Source: Shouchella rhizosphaerae (GTDB lineage Bacteria > Bacillota > Bacilli > Bacillales > Bacillaceae_D). Taken from it: a stretch of DNA of 64,000 bases. Below, piece after piece: positions 25,869 to 34,624 of this stretch. Under the pieces are notes generated by a model. The model made no database searches and had not been told where the DNA came from. It saw nothing but the letters and a program-made list of their open reading frames with translations. Location of the stretch: assembly GCF_900142675.1 (NCBI RefSeq), contig NZ_FRBS01000007.1, positions 178,840 to 242,839 of the forward strand. Reading direction: 5' to 3'. A program made the translations under genes and the position numbers. Position 1 is the stretch's first letter, and each line of letters starts with the position of its first letter.

Positions 25869-25942
25869 ATTTTAGGGATTGCAAGTATGAAATTAAAATA
25901 ATCGATTCAAGTTAAAAACGAATAAGAACTATTTATTAGTCC

Positions 25943-26476
25943 TTATTCATTACTAAGTACACGCATATATTCAAATATCTCGATTAATTGACCTCTTAGT
26001 TCATCCTCGAGTGATAAATCATCCCTTACCCATTCAGAGATTACATTGAATATACCACCAGCAAAAAAATTAAGCTTTGTTCTTGTTACCTTTAAGTTAC
26101 TTTTCTCTAAGTAAACTTTGGTTGCATAAATGAAATGTACTAATAAAATATGAGACATATTAAGGTCTAACATATTTTTAATACTACTCTTACTCCTTGA
26201 AATTCTTAAAGTTAATCCATTAATAAAGTCATCTAAATCTTCAATTGTATTATTACTAAATTGCATGAATAACTCACTTACTTTCAAGTGAGCTGTAGCT
26301 TCAATGACGTCATTAATGGTGTCGTAATATTTATAAAAAGTAATTCTTGCAACACCTGCTTCTTTGCAAACCTTGGTGATTGTAAGGTTTTTTAATTGTT
26401 CTTTTTCTAATAGGGTAGCTACTGCCTGCATAATTGATTTTTGAGATTGAGATAAACCGCTTGTTAATTTTTCCAA
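25943..26476 (-). CDS. TetR family transcriptional regulator
   Basis: 177 residues. The N-terminal helix-turn-helix reads LTITKVCKEAGVARITFYKYY (about residues 32-52), the standard TetR pattern; the C-terminal part is a helical ligand domain. Start is TTG, 7 bases after AAGGAGG. It is divergent from the MMPL transporter and the shared 137-base gap contains a perfect inverted repeat over the transporter's promoter, so it most likely represses that transporter. The pair sits between two copies of a tRNA-Leu end. Confidence 0.88.
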   Translation of the reverse strand: MEKLTSGLSQSQKSIMQAVATLLEKEQLKNLTITKVCKEAGVARITFYKYYDTINDVIEATAHLKVSELFMQFSNNTIEDLDDFINGLTLRISRSKSSIKNMLDLNMSHILLVHFIYATKVYLEKSNLKVTRTKLNFFAGGIFNVISEWVRDDLSLEDELRGQLIEIFEYMRVLSNE

Positions 26477-26527
26477 TAGTATACCTCCTTAATTTAAACT
26501 ACTTCTTAAAATTGTAACATTAAATGC

Positions 26528-26556
26528 TTGCGAATATAATATCTAGTTGTTATGAT
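26528..26556 (+). promoter_or_regulatory. sigma-A promoter of the MMPL transporter
   Basis: TTGCGA (26528-26533), a 17-base spacer and TATGAT (26551-26556). The operator palindrome begins at the last base of the -10. Confidence 0.65.
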
Positions 26557-26579
26557 AACAAATGTACTTACATTTGTTA
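26556..26579 (+). promoter_or_regulatory. perfect inverted repeat, probable TetR operator
   Basis: TAACAAATGTA, two bases, then its exact complement TACATTTGTTA. The 24-base site covers the probable transcription start of the MMPL gene, the position expected for a TetR-type operator. Confidence 0.7.
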
Positions 26580-26613
26580 GTTTTAAATTTGGGATAGAGG
26601 GAGATATATAGAA

Positions 26614-28815
26614 ATGGCAAATAAACTTTTCAATATTGCTAAGTGGTCAATTACTCATAGCAAGAAAGTAATTTTTTCAACGGTTGCAATACTAGTATTG
26701 CTTGCAATTGTTGGTTTAAACCTTGGTTTAAATTTCGAAGAGGATATGACTATACCAGGTACACCGGCAGATGAGGCGGCAACATTCATTACCGAAAATT
26801 TTAGTGATGGTATGGAAGATGATGAAACCAGTACTATTGAAATTGTATTTAAAGCTCCTGAGGGAGAAGATTTAAATTCAGATTCGGTGCAAGGAAATAT
26901 AGGTGAACTTATATCTGAGTTGATGGATATTGCTCATGTGGAAGGAGTTATTCCACCTTGGGATTTAGGAAATATTAGTGAGGATAATATGATTGGATAT
27001 GCTGAACTGTATCTCGATCTAGCTGGGGCAGAAGTTTCAGAAGAAACTAAAGATGATATTGTAAGTGCCTTGGATATTACAAGAGATAATGATATTCAGT
27101 CAGAACTAATTAGTGATTCAGTAGTATTTAGTGCGAATGGCTTTTCTCATATGACAGAGGCAGTGGGAGTCGTAATCGCATTTCTAATTTTGTCTATCAT
27201 GTTTGCATCGTTTGTTACAGCTGGATTGCCAATTGTTTCAGCTATTCTAGGGTTAGGTATTAGTTTATTAACGATCGTTATAGGAACACATATTTTTGAA
27301 ATTCAATCTGTCTCTATCGTGTTAGCTGCCATGCTAGGTTTGGCTTTAGGGATCGATTATGCACTATTTATTATTAATCGATTTAAGATACAAAGGGCAA
27401 AAGGGAATAGCATTGTTGATTCAATTGCGATTGCAAATGGTACAGCTGGAACAGCCGTTGTTTTTGCTGGTATCACTGTTATTATTGGTGTATTAGGATT
27501 AGCCGTTACAGGTATTCCTTTCTTAACGGTAATGGGTGTAACATCAGCCATTAGCATATTCTTATCAGTAGTTGTATCTATACTTGTACTCCCAGCAATT
27601 ATGTCATTACTGGGTAACAAAATTAGTCCGGACAATGAAAATAAATTATTAAGAAGATTATCTAAAAAAGGGAATAAAAACGGAAGTTCATCAAATAAAT
27701 GGGGAGAGTTTATAGTAAGACGCCCCAAAAGTGTAGTACTGGTTTCATTAGGATTACTTATATTGATTAGTATTCCAGTAGTTAATTTGCAATTAGGCTT
27801 ACCATCAACTGAGATGACCAATCATGAAGATACCACTGAAAGAAAAGCTTATGATTTACAAACGGAGGCTTATGGTGAAGGTATTCATTCTGCATTAATT
27901 GTTGGAGCCGAGGTTCCTACTAACATTGAGAATACAGAAGAATCTTTAGGTCAAATTTTAACAGACATTGAAGGAATAGATGGGGTAAGTTCAGTAGTCG
28001 GGCCAATACCTAATGAATCACAAGACTTCTTTCTTTTTAACGTAACACCTAATACTGGACCAGACGATCAAGAAACTAAAGATGTTATAGATGATATTAG
28101 AGAATATGCAGTTGACGTTGAAAACGAAGATAACATTAATCTTATGGTTAGTGGAACTACGGCTATGAATTTTGATATTTCGACCAAGTTATTTGAAGCA
28201 TTGCCAATCTTCGGTGGTTTAATTATCGTATTAGCTTATGTAATACTTGTAGCTGTATTTAGATCATTAATTGTACCATTAAAAGCCGTGTTAGGATTTG
28301 TTTTATCAATAGGTGCTACTTTAGGTTTTATGGTTTTTGTCATACAAGATGGTAACCTAATTGAACTATTCGGATTTCCATCATCCGGTCCGATCTTATC
28401 ATTTTTACCTGTTGTAACTATTGGAATTCTTTTTGGATTAGCTATGGACTATGAGTTATTCTTAGTTAGTAAAATGAGAGAAGTTTTTAGTGAAACTGGA
28501 AATGCAAAAGAAGCTGTTTTACAAGGGATTAAGGATTCGGGCAAAGTAGTCGTAACAGCTGCATTGATTATGATGACTGTATTTTTTGCATTCATGGCGA
28601 CTCCTGACACAATGATAAAATCCGTCGGTATGGCATTAGCTTTTGGAGTGTTGTTTGACGCATTTATTGTAAGGTTAACTATAGTACCGGCGGTAATGAC
28701 TCTTTTAGGTAAACATGCTTGGTATTTACCTAAGTGGGTAAACAGAATCATGCCTAACATTGATGTAGAAGGTGAAAAATTATTACATGAGATTAAAAAA
28801 GAAGAAAAAGAATAA
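26614..28815 (+). CDS. MMPL/RND family membrane transporter
   Basis: 733-residue export protein with two similar halves, each with a helix, an extracellular loop domain and a block of five more helices. Typical membrane motifs are LGLALGIDYALFIINRFK in the first half (about residue 245) and ILFGLAMDYELFLVSKMRE in the second (about 610); the Asp-Tyr pairs carry the proton pathway. Members export lipids, drugs or other hydrophobic compounds. It is controlled, by inference, by the divergent TetR gene. Codon use is AT-rich compared with the tex-sigB block, in keeping with acquisition. Confidence 0.9.
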   Translation: MANKLFNIAKWSITHSKKVIFSTVAILVLLAIVGLNLGLNFEEDMTIPGTPADEAATFITENFSDGMEDDETSTIEIVFKAPEGEDLNSDSVQGNIGELISELMDIAHVEGVIPPWDLGNISEDNMIGYAELYLDLAGAEVSEETKDDIVSALDITRDNDIQSELISDSVVFSANGFSHMTEAVGVVIAFLILSIMFASFVTAGLPIVSAILGLGISLLTIVIGTHIFEIQSVSIVLAAMLGLALGIDYALFIINRFKIQRAKGNSIVDSIAIANGTAGTAVVFAGITVIIGVLGLAVTGIPFLTVMGVTSAISIFLSVVVSILVLPAIMSLLGNKISPDNENKLLRRLSKKGNKNGSSSNKWGEFIVRRPKSVVLVSLGLLILISIPVVNLQLGLPSTEMTNHEDTTERKAYDLQTEAYGEGIHSALIVGAEVPTNIENTEESLGQILTDIEGIDGVSSVVGPIPNESQDFFLFNVTPNTGPDDQETKDVIDDIREYAVDVENEDNINLMVSGTTAMNFDISTKLFEALPIFGGLIIVLAYVILVAVFRSLIVPLKAVLGFVLSIGATLGFMVFVIQDGNLIELFGFPSSGPILSFLPVVTIGILFGLAMDYELFLVSKMREVFSETGNAKEAVLQGIKDSGKVVVTAALIMMTVFFAFMATPDTMIKSVGMALAFGVLFDAFIVRLTIVPAVMTLLGKHAWYLPKWVNRIMPNIDVEGEKLLHEIKKEEKE

Positions 28816-28836
28816 GGTGACAATCCAAAAACTTCG

Positions 28837-28881
28837 GTGGAGTTAAATTCCGTGGAGGTTCGATTCCTCTCAACCGCATAC
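28837..28881 (+). repeat. att-like repeat, right copy (pseudo 3' end of tRNA-Leu)
   Basis: Second copy of the tRNA-Leu(GAG) 3' end, with GTGGAGGTTCGA and CCTCTCAACCGCATAC intact and about three changes elsewhere. There is no 5' half here, so it is a remnant and not a tRNA gene. It marks the right end of the TetR-MMPL segment. Confidence 0.75.
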
Positions 28882-28888
28882 TAGTAGT

Positions 28889-28920
28889 ACCAAGGCTTTT
28901 AGAGCTTTGGTGCTTTTTTA
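28889..28920 (+). terminator. duplicated terminator after the right repeat
   Basis: ACCAAGGCTTTT / AGAGCTTTGGT followed by CTTTTTTA; close copy of the terminator at 25838. Confidence 0.8.
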
Positions 28921-29019
28921 ATTTTTACCAGTTACATGGTCTTCTTATTGATTTATTAATAATGCTAGCAGCGTGGACAGGGCTAGCTCCCATTACAAGC
29001 AACATTCTACTGGGCATTT

Positions 29020-29057
29020 TTGACAAACGGCAAAGCAGTGTTATAATCCTTAACACT
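29020..29057 (+). promoter_or_regulatory. strong promoter with inverted repeat over the -10
   Basis: TTGACA (29020-29025), 16-base spacer, TATAAT (29042-29047). The arms AGTGTTA (29037-29043) and TAACACT (29051-29057) flank the -10, so a repressor could bind there. It points into the toxin remnant and the SUKH gene. Confidence 0.55.
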
Positions 29058-29080
29058 ATAATTTACATAATAAAAGGTAT

Positions 29081-29301
29081 ATGCTAGCTCCTGCGCAAGC
29101 AGATATGAAGGTTGTACGTGCTGATCAAAGAGACGCTAATATATTGGTCAGTATGCTGCTCCAAAAATAAGTTGGAAAGCTTATGATCTTCACCACGTCA
29201 TTCCTTTAGAGTACGGTGGGACGAATGCAATGAACAACCTTTTTCATCTACCTAGAGACTTTCATTACAAAAAAGCAACACCTTGGTGGAACGCTTACTA
29301 G
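29081..29301 (+). pseudogene. remnant of an HNH-nuclease toxin C-terminus
   Basis: Translation gives RADQRDAN in one frame, then after a frameshift near 29140 the other frame reads APKISWKAYDLHHVIPLEYG and on to DFHYKKATPWWNAY before TAG. The DLHHVIPLEYGG core is the metal/active-site motif of HNH (colicin/WHH-like) nucleases that form the toxic tips of polymorphic toxins. No N-terminal delivery domain is present and the frames are broken, so only the tail survives. The gene directly downstream is of an immunity family, which supports the reading. Confidence 0.7.
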
Positions 29302-29319
29302 ATAATAGGAGGCAAGAAA

Positions 29320-29871
29320 ATGTCGAGCACTTTGAAGGAAATCTTAGATAGTCTTAAAGAAGCATTAAATGAGGAGGGGAAAATTAAATCACTTCTCACA
29401 TCACAGGAATGCTTTTGTTCATTCAATGAGCCAGTTACTGAAAATCATCTTTCACAATTCGAAAAAGATCAAGGCATAAACATCCCTTCAGATTTTAAAG
29501 AGTTCCTGTCTCTCCATAATGGAGCAAGGATTTATGGGAATTTGCTTTTTGGTGAGCCTGCGGGTGGTGGCTTAAGGCTGTTTAATCTTGATCAAATGAA
29601 AGAAGCTCAGAAGTATCTTGACACTAAAGACATCCCTATTGCATTTCTACTTGAAGAGTGTCATTTAATTATCAATAAGAAAAAGGTTAAAAAAAGAAAC
29701 CCGAACTATCTTTATATTTTAGAAGATGTGGATGAGCCTAGACCTTTGAATTCAAGTTTTGAAATGTTTCTGGAGAGATACATTCTTTCACAAGGATCAG
29801 TATTTTGGGATTGGAATGCCAGTGCGGAAGTGTATTATCGTTCTTATCCAAGAAAAGATAGCCTTTTTTAA
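29320..29871 (+). CDS. SUKH (SMI1/KNR4) family immunity protein
   Basis: 183 residues with the SMI1/KNR4 fold pattern: VTENHLSQFEKDQGINIPSD followed by FKEFLSLHNGARIYGNLLFG and a C-terminal FEMFLERYILSQGS. Such proteins commonly neutralise nuclease toxins of contact-dependent or polymorphic toxin systems, and this one lies 19 bases after an HNH toxin tail. AGGAGGC is the ribosome site. It looks intact although the toxin is broken, which suggests it has been kept as an orphan immunity gene against relatives (inference). Confidence 0.82.
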   Translation: MSSTLKEILDSLKEALNEEGKIKSLLTSQECFCSFNEPVTENHLSQFEKDQGINIPSDFKEFLSLHNGARIYGNLLFGEPAGGGLRLFNLDQMKEAQKYLDTKDIPIAFLLEECHLIINKKKVKKRNPNYLYILEDVDEPRPLNSSFEMFLERYILSQGSVFWDWNASAEVYYRSYPRKDSLF

Positions 29872-29984
29872 TATGAATAATGTATTCTATCTGTCAATCT
29901 TTTCAATGATAGGGGCTTGGGATTAGAAAAAGGAGATGTGAAGACATAAAAGACCGAACGATATGTTTTCGGCTAATTTCCTGT

Positions 29985-30095
29985 GTACAACATTACAATA
30001 GCTTCCGTGCTTAAAATTGAGCCGCTATATACGGAACCGTGCGTATTGTGGTGACAGAGGTCGGAGGCTAGTCACCTTCTCTTACGATTATTTAT
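29985..30095 (+). mobile_element. probable 3' end remnant of a group II intron
   Basis: GAGCCGCTATATACGGAACC, then GTGGTGACAGAGGTCGGAGG and CTAGTCACC with a closing TCTCTTAC resemble domains IV-VI and the 3' end of bacterial group II introns, which commonly read GGTGTGAGAGG and TAGTCACC before CTCCTAC. No reverse transcriptase frame is nearby. The call is from memory of the family and would need a covariance search. The rest of the 29872-30186 gap shows nothing else. Confidence 0.45.
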
Positions 30096-30186
30096 TGCAG
30101 GTTAAAGGAATTATTTAGTGAATGTATACATAGACAACTCTATCCAAGTTAAAATCATATTTTAAAATAGCAGAGAGGTGAATCTT

Positions 30187-30996
30187 ATGCGAACTAACTC
30201 TAATCAATTCTTAAACCAACAGTACGTAAATTCATCAAAACTTGATGCTCGAATAAGATTACATAAAGAATATAGCACCAATCGAATAGATTGGCATGAA
30301 TGGGTGTTTGACAATATTCAATTTGATGATGAGAGTAACATTATAGAATTTGGTTGCGGATCAGGATACTTATGGACGGAAAATTTAATGAAAATTAGAG
30401 AAAACTGGAGTATTATACTAACTGATTTTTCTAAAGGGATGGTTAGTCAAGCGCAACGAAATATTCCTGAAAAACAAAATATAACTTTTGGAGAAATGGA
30501 TATTCAAGCTACGCATTTGGAGGATTCCCTATTTGATATTGTTATAGCGAATCATATGTTATATCACGTTCCAAACATAGAAGCAGCTTTAAAAGAGGTT
30601 CAAAGAATATTGAAACCTAATGGTCTTTTTTATGCTGCGACTAATGGTAATAGTCATATGAAAGAGATTTATCATTTTGTTAAAGAGTTTGATTCCTCAT
30701 TACCGTTCATTAAACCGGTCCATTCAACGTATTTTGGTCTTGAGAATGGGGAAAAAGCATTACGCAGCTCTTTTAATCGTGTTCAGTTATTGAAGTACGA
30801 ATCTAACTTACGAGTTACGAATGTTCACGATTTGGCTGATTATATCTTTTCGATAGATACAGGACTTGAAGATGCTTTAAACAAGCAAGGCAGATATGAT
30901 CAATTTATTAGTTTCTTAGAAAGTAAGAAAAATACACAAGGATATATCCATATTAGTAAAGACTCAGGAATGTATGTTGTAAGTGAACCTTATTAA
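30187..30996 (+). CDS. class I SAM-dependent methyltransferase
   Basis: 269 residues. Motif I is IIEFGCGSGYLW (about residues 53-64), and the Methyltransf_11-type post-motif FDIVIANHMLYHVPN follows. The substrate cannot be told from the sequence; homologous stand-alone enzymes act on small molecules. The ATG at 30187 is preferred since GAGAGGTG lies at the right distance; the upstream GTG at 30178 overlaps it. No operon partner. Confidence 0.85.
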   Translation: MRTNSNQFLNQQYVNSSKLDARIRLHKEYSTNRIDWHEWVFDNIQFDDESNIIEFGCGSGYLWTENLMKIRENWSIILTDFSKGMVSQAQRNIPEKQNITFGEMDIQATHLEDSLFDIVIANHMLYHVPNIEAALKEVQRILKPNGLFYAATNGNSHMKEIYHFVKEFDSSLPFIKPVHSTYFGLENGEKALRSSFNRVQLLKYESNLRVTNVHDLADYIFSIDTGLEDALNKQGRYDQFISFLESKKNTQGYIHISKDSGMYVVSEPY

Positions 30997-31120
30997 GAAA
31001 AGAACTTGCTGAATACCAGGTTTCTTCTTTTGTCGTAATCTAATAGGACCCCCCTTGATTTAAGATTGGTTACGATGGTGCTTTCTTAAAAAACACAAAC
31101 CCAAAAAAAGGAACGTAAAC

Positions 31121-31150
31121 GAGAAAAAATAACCCTGCCGAAGCAAGGTC
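31121..31150 (-). terminator. terminator of the cupin gene
   Basis: On the minus strand ACCTTGC / GCAGGGT with a TTCG loop is followed by ATTTTTTCTC. T-rich DNA on the plus side could also make it work for the methyltransferase gene. Confidence 0.7.
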
Positions 31151-31160
31151 TTCTTTTTTC

Positions 31161-31673
31161 TCACGATTCCATAGCATCTGCCTTTGTTGGTTGGATTGTT
31201 CCATAAGGATGATGTGGAGGCGCATAGATGGAATAAAGTTTTAAAGGGACAGGGCCAGTATTGGTAACATTATGCCATGTGCCAGCAGGAACCATAATCG
31301 CGCTATCTTCGGAAACATTTGCTCGATACGTTAAATGATTGGGGCTGCTACCCATTTGTACCAAGCCTTGACCTTGTTCTATCCTTAAAAATTGATCCGT
31401 TTGAGGGTGTATTTCTAACCCGATATCGTCACCGACATTAATGCTCATTAAGGTTACTTGTAGATGTTCACCAGTCCAAATGACAGTGCGGTAGGTATTA
31501 TTATTTTTGGAAGCCTGTGAGATGTTTAATGTAAAGGGCTCTTTCCCAAAATCCGTTTTGGGTTGTTGGTATGGCACTGTTCTGTACATGTTATGTGTTT
31601 GGTAATAGGGAATACCTCTCCATTCAGGCAGGTTTTGGGGACTGTTGTAAAATGAATTATAGTAGTAATTCAC
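31161..31673 (-). CDS. cupin domain protein
   Basis: 170 residues: a Tyr/Asn/Pro-rich N-terminal region (MNYYYNSFYNSPQNLPEWRG) and a single cupin barrel with GLEIHPQTDQFLRIEQGQG and AIMVPAGTWHNVTNTG. His, Glu and His in these motifs can bind a metal. The Tyr-rich head resembles that of spore-coat-associated proteins in bacilli, but no specific role can be assigned. The stretch 31674-32025 beyond its start has only a terminator. Confidence 0.78.
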   Translation of the reverse strand: MNYYYNSFYNSPQNLPEWRGIPYYQTHNMYRTVPYQQPKTDFGKEPFTLNISQASKNNNTYRTVIWTGEHLQVTLMSINVGDDIGLEIHPQTDQFLRIEQGQGLVQMGSSPNHLTYRANVSEDSAIMVPAGTWHNVTNTGPVPLKLYSIYAPPHHPYGTIQPTKADAMES

Positions 31674-31916
31674 AGCAAATCTCTCCTTAGGCTTTTTTAC
31701 AGTATATGCAACTGCCTAGTAAGAGTGCTTGCATTTAACGAGCATATATTTGGTTTTGTAACTTGAATTACAACGTATAATAGCTAAGCAATAAGCACCC
31801 GGGTATGACAACGCTGTTGCATAAGACACCTTTAAAGCCATTAAAATTTAGTGTGAATCAAGAAGGGTTTTCCCTAACCAACACGAACTCAGCCGCATTC
31901 ATCGTAAGATCACAAG

Positions 31917-31952
31917 AATACCAAGGGTTAGAAGCGACCTTGGTATTTTTTA
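31917..31952 (+). terminator. isolated terminator-like hairpin
   Basis: AATACCAAGG pairs with CCTTGGTATT across an 11-base loop, followed by TTTTTA. No plus-strand gene ends here, so it may belong to a lost gene. Nothing else is seen in 31674-32025. Confidence 0.6.
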
Positions 31953-32025
31953 TATGCTGATTTTCAAAAGAAGTCGTTTAAGCGATGATTTTGTTTAACT
32001 AGTAGGAAGTTGTAGATTTAATCTA

Positions 32026-32817
32026 CTACAATCGAGACACAGCTAATAAATACAGAATAACTAAGTGTAATGGATAAAAAATATAGAAGGTATACTTTAA
32101 GCCAATCCCTCTGTTGCCGTTATAGAGCAATAAAAATGGAAGGGCGAAAACCATCATCCATTGATAGTCTGCAAACGGGAACAAATATGTGTGAATGACT
32201 GGGTTTCCGTAATTGCTTACCTTTAAATGAAGCATATAAAAACACAAGGAGAAGGAGCTATATAGAATAATTAAATTAATTCGGTTCGATAAAGTAAGAT
32301 AAAATATAGCTCCAAGTACAACCCCTAAAAAAGTGCCCTCCACAAAGAGGATATTACCAAATACTGAACCTAAAAAGTAATATGTACCTGATGGGTCACT
32401 TAGTCTTAATACCTCATATTTTTCAACTAAAACGAAACATAAAATAAGGGTGGATAGTTGCCAAATGATGAAGAAAAACAAGTTTTTTGCTTTAAAGTTG
32501 TCTAGTAAAAGTATCACTACCGCAACAACAAATAAAGAACTAAAAAAATTATTCCAAATATAGAAATGGGTATAATCAAATAGTTGATTCAGTACCATAT
32601 TTATAATCGCCATACTTAATGAAAATAAGTATAACCGAATCAGGTATTTCTTTTTATTCATAGTGTGTTTAATTCCTAAAACAACACAATAAATAAAAAT
32701 AGGGGCGGATATTCTTCCAATCCAATTAAACCATTCCGGTGTCTCAGGAAAAAATTGCCCGATGTGATCAATGAACATAGCGCATAAGGCGATTATTTTC
32801 AATGTAGTCGTCGACAT
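32026..32817 (-). CDS. TraX-like integral membrane protein
   Basis: 263 residues, almost entirely hydrophobic, with about eight helices. The beginning LKIIALCAMFIDHIGQFF and the end YIFYPLHLVILYLL are the TraX signatures (Pfam TraX, an acyltransferase-3-like family). F-plasmid TraX acetylates pilin, but in Bacillota such genes occur without conjugation systems, and there are no other transfer genes here. ATG after GGAGAGG. Function unknown. Confidence 0.82.
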   Translation of the reverse strand: MSTTTLKIIALCAMFIDHIGQFFPETPEWFNWIGRISAPIFIYCVVLGIKHTMNKKKYLIRLYLFSLSMAIINMVLNQLFDYTHFYIWNNFFSSLFVVAVVILLLDNFKAKNLFFFIIWQLSTLILCFVLVEKYEVLRLSDPSGTYYFLGSVFGNILFVEGTFLGVVLGAIFYLTLSNRINLIILYSSFSLCFYMLHLKVSNYGNPVIHTYLFPFADYQWMMVFALPFLLLYNGNRGIGLKYTFYIFYPLHLVILYLLAVSRL

Positions 32818-32964
32818 AAATTTCCTCTCCTAGTATACTCATTATTTTATATTACATCGATTATAAGAAATTAGACACATATAAAAATCGTATAAACGAA
32901 AAAATAACATGAGGAGGAAAAGACTTACACGACTATAAATGATTTAATTTCTGTTGGCGATCTT

Positions 32965-33894
32965 TTAAAGACGCTTGGACTGTTGAATGAGTTCTTGCAA
33001 CAATACTTGCGACTCTAAACCTTCTCTTGCTGGTACACTCGGCTCAATATTTTGTTGGATACACTGAATGAAATGGTTCACAGCATGCTCAAATCCTTTT
33101 TGTTTGAGAAGTGATTCCCAGGAGCCAGAATAAAAAGTGGAAAGGTGATTATCTGTTTCACATTCAAAGATGTTCATGTTTTTCACACGAAAGATTCCCC
33201 CAGTTGTTACCATCTCTAGTTGTTCTAAATTAGTGCCTGCACTCCTATGCATGGAACTGTTAAAGATGATATTGTCATCAGACTGGAATTGTTGCTGTGT
33301 AAAGGCTAACTTAGAATCAATCGTTTTTAAGAAGCCATTTTCAAAACGTATGTTTCCATCCGAAAGCCATCTAACTGTATCTACTAGGTGGAGATAGTCA
33401 TCCAACAGGATGTGCTCGTAAGAAAGCGTATCATTGTTTGAGACGATTCTATGTTTTTCAAGGTTTATCCAAGCAGTGTCTTTTTCTTTCAGTAACTTTT
33501 TTAATTTCACATACATTGGTGAGAAGCGTCGATTAAATCCAACCATGAGCTTCCTGCCAAGCGTCTCACTTAAATGAACCAATTCCTCAGCCTGTTGAAT
33601 AGTAGCTGCTAATGGTTTATCGACATAAACATCGATTCCATCGCGAAGTAGTTGAGATACAATTTCATAATGTGTTTCTGTTGAGCTATGAACAAAGATG
33701 GCATCACATGATTCACTTAATGTAGGTAGGTCTTCAAATGCTTTGATGCGATAGTGGTTGCAAATTTGTTCTCTTTTCTGTTTGTTCGGCGAATATGCTC
33801 CGACAAAGGTCCAATCTACTTCCTTTGATAAAATAGGTAAATACGCTTTTTGAGCAATCCCACCTAATCCAATCATACCAATTCTAGGTTTCAT
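32965..33894 (-). CDS. Gfo/Idh/MocA family oxidoreductase (YceM/MviM-like)
   Basis: 309 residues. The Rossmann motif IGMIGLGGIAQKAYLP starts at residue 5, and the catalytic Lys is in YVDKPLA (about residue 94). It resembles the YceM/MviM subgroup, dehydrogenases of unknown substrate. Distinct from the dehydrogenase at 4259. ATG preceded by GGAGGATAC. Monocistronic. Confidence 0.85.
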   Translation of the reverse strand: MKPRIGMIGLGGIAQKAYLPILSKEVDWTFVGAYSPNKQKREQICNHYRIKAFEDLPTLSESCDAIFVHSSTETHYEIVSQLLRDGIDVYVDKPLAATIQQAEELVHLSETLGRKLMVGFNRRFSPMYVKLKKLLKEKDTAWINLEKHRIVSNNDTLSYEHILLDDYLHLVDTVRWLSDGNIRFENGFLKTIDSKLAFTQQQFQSDDNIIFNSSMHRSAGTNLEQLEMVTTGGIFRVKNMNIFECETDNHLSTFYSGSWESLLKQKGFEHAVNHFIQCIQQNIEPSVPAREGLESQVLLQELIQQSKRL

Positions 33895-34118
33895 CTAACG
33901 TATCCTCCAATTAGCCTTTACTTATATAACTTCTTCCAAGGCATTTACTTAATAACATACAAATCTTCACTGTTTAAATATAGTCATCATATACATACGT
34001 GAAGCAATCTCGCCAGCTGAAAAGTAAAATTTTTTAGGGGAGATGATGACATGCTCGATGCCGTTCTTACCCTGACATCTACACGTTATACGGCTATGGA
34101 AAAAAAACTAAAATTAAT

Positions 34119-34147
34119 TTGCTATTACTTCCGTTTCCTGTTATAAT
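34119..34147 (+). promoter_or_regulatory. promoter and long leader of the cold-shock gene
   Basis: TTGCTA (34119-34124), 17-base spacer, TATAAT (34142-34147). The resulting leader would be about 110 bases. It ends in a GTGTG-GCAA-CACAC hairpin (34236-34249) immediately before AGGAGG. The rest of the 33895-34265 gap holds only a 31-codon frame at 34051 with a fair ribosome site. Confidence 0.65.
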
Positions 34148-34265
34148 AAAGAGAATTATTTTTGTTCGGTGTAAAGGATAGTATGAATATTGACTTTTCG
34201 TCTTGATGATACTTTGGACAAGAGTAGTAATATAATGTGTGGCAACACACTAGGAGGCAACAAAA

Positions 34266-34466
34266 ATGGAACAAGGTACAGTGAAATGGTTTAATGCAGA
34301 AAAAGGTTTTGGTTTTATCGAACGCGAAGATGGAGACGATGTTTTCGTACACTTCTCTGCTATCCAAAGTGAAGGATTTAAATCTTTAGACGAAGGTCAA
34401 AAAGTATCGTTTGACATTGAGCAAGGTGCTCGTGGAGCTCAAGCTGCTAACGTTCAAAAAAATTAA
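34266..34466 (+). CDS. cspD: CspA-family cold-shock protein
   Basis: 66-residue single cold-shock domain with RNP1 KGFGFIER and RNP2 VFVHFSAI, both intact. It binds single-stranded RNA and DNA and acts as an RNA chaperone. The long leader and strong AGGAGG site resemble other csp genes. The symbol is approximate, since CspB, CspC and CspD are hard to tell apart; a terminator follows. Confidence 0.93.
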   Translation: MEQGTVKWFNAEKGFGFIEREDGDDVFVHFSAIQSEGFKSLDEGQKVSFDIEQGARGAQAANVQKN

Positions 34467-34474
34467 TTTTCATA

Positions 34475-34508
34475 AAAACAGGCTCCTTAAATAGGGCCTG
34501 TTTTTTTA
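34475..34508 (+). terminator. terminator of the cold-shock gene
   Basis: AAACAGGC pairs with GCCTGTTT with a T run. Confidence 0.9.
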
Positions 34509-34624
34509 TGTTCTCTGTATCATGCTCACTAAAAAACCTACTTGAACGTCTTTGAAATGATGACTTTTAATTATAATATTACCAAAAAATTTAGTGAATT
34601 TCTGATGTGCAATGATGTTTATTT

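Noticed and set aside
32026..32817. TraX-like gene as evidence of a conjugative element
   Set aside because: No relaxase, coupling protein or type IV secretion genes nearby; the family is common outside conjugation systems.
34051..34146. 31-codon frame before the cold-shock gene (MLDAVLTLTS start) with GGGGAGATG upstream
   Set aside because: It runs through the promoter of the cold-shock gene and resembles no known protein; kept only as a note.
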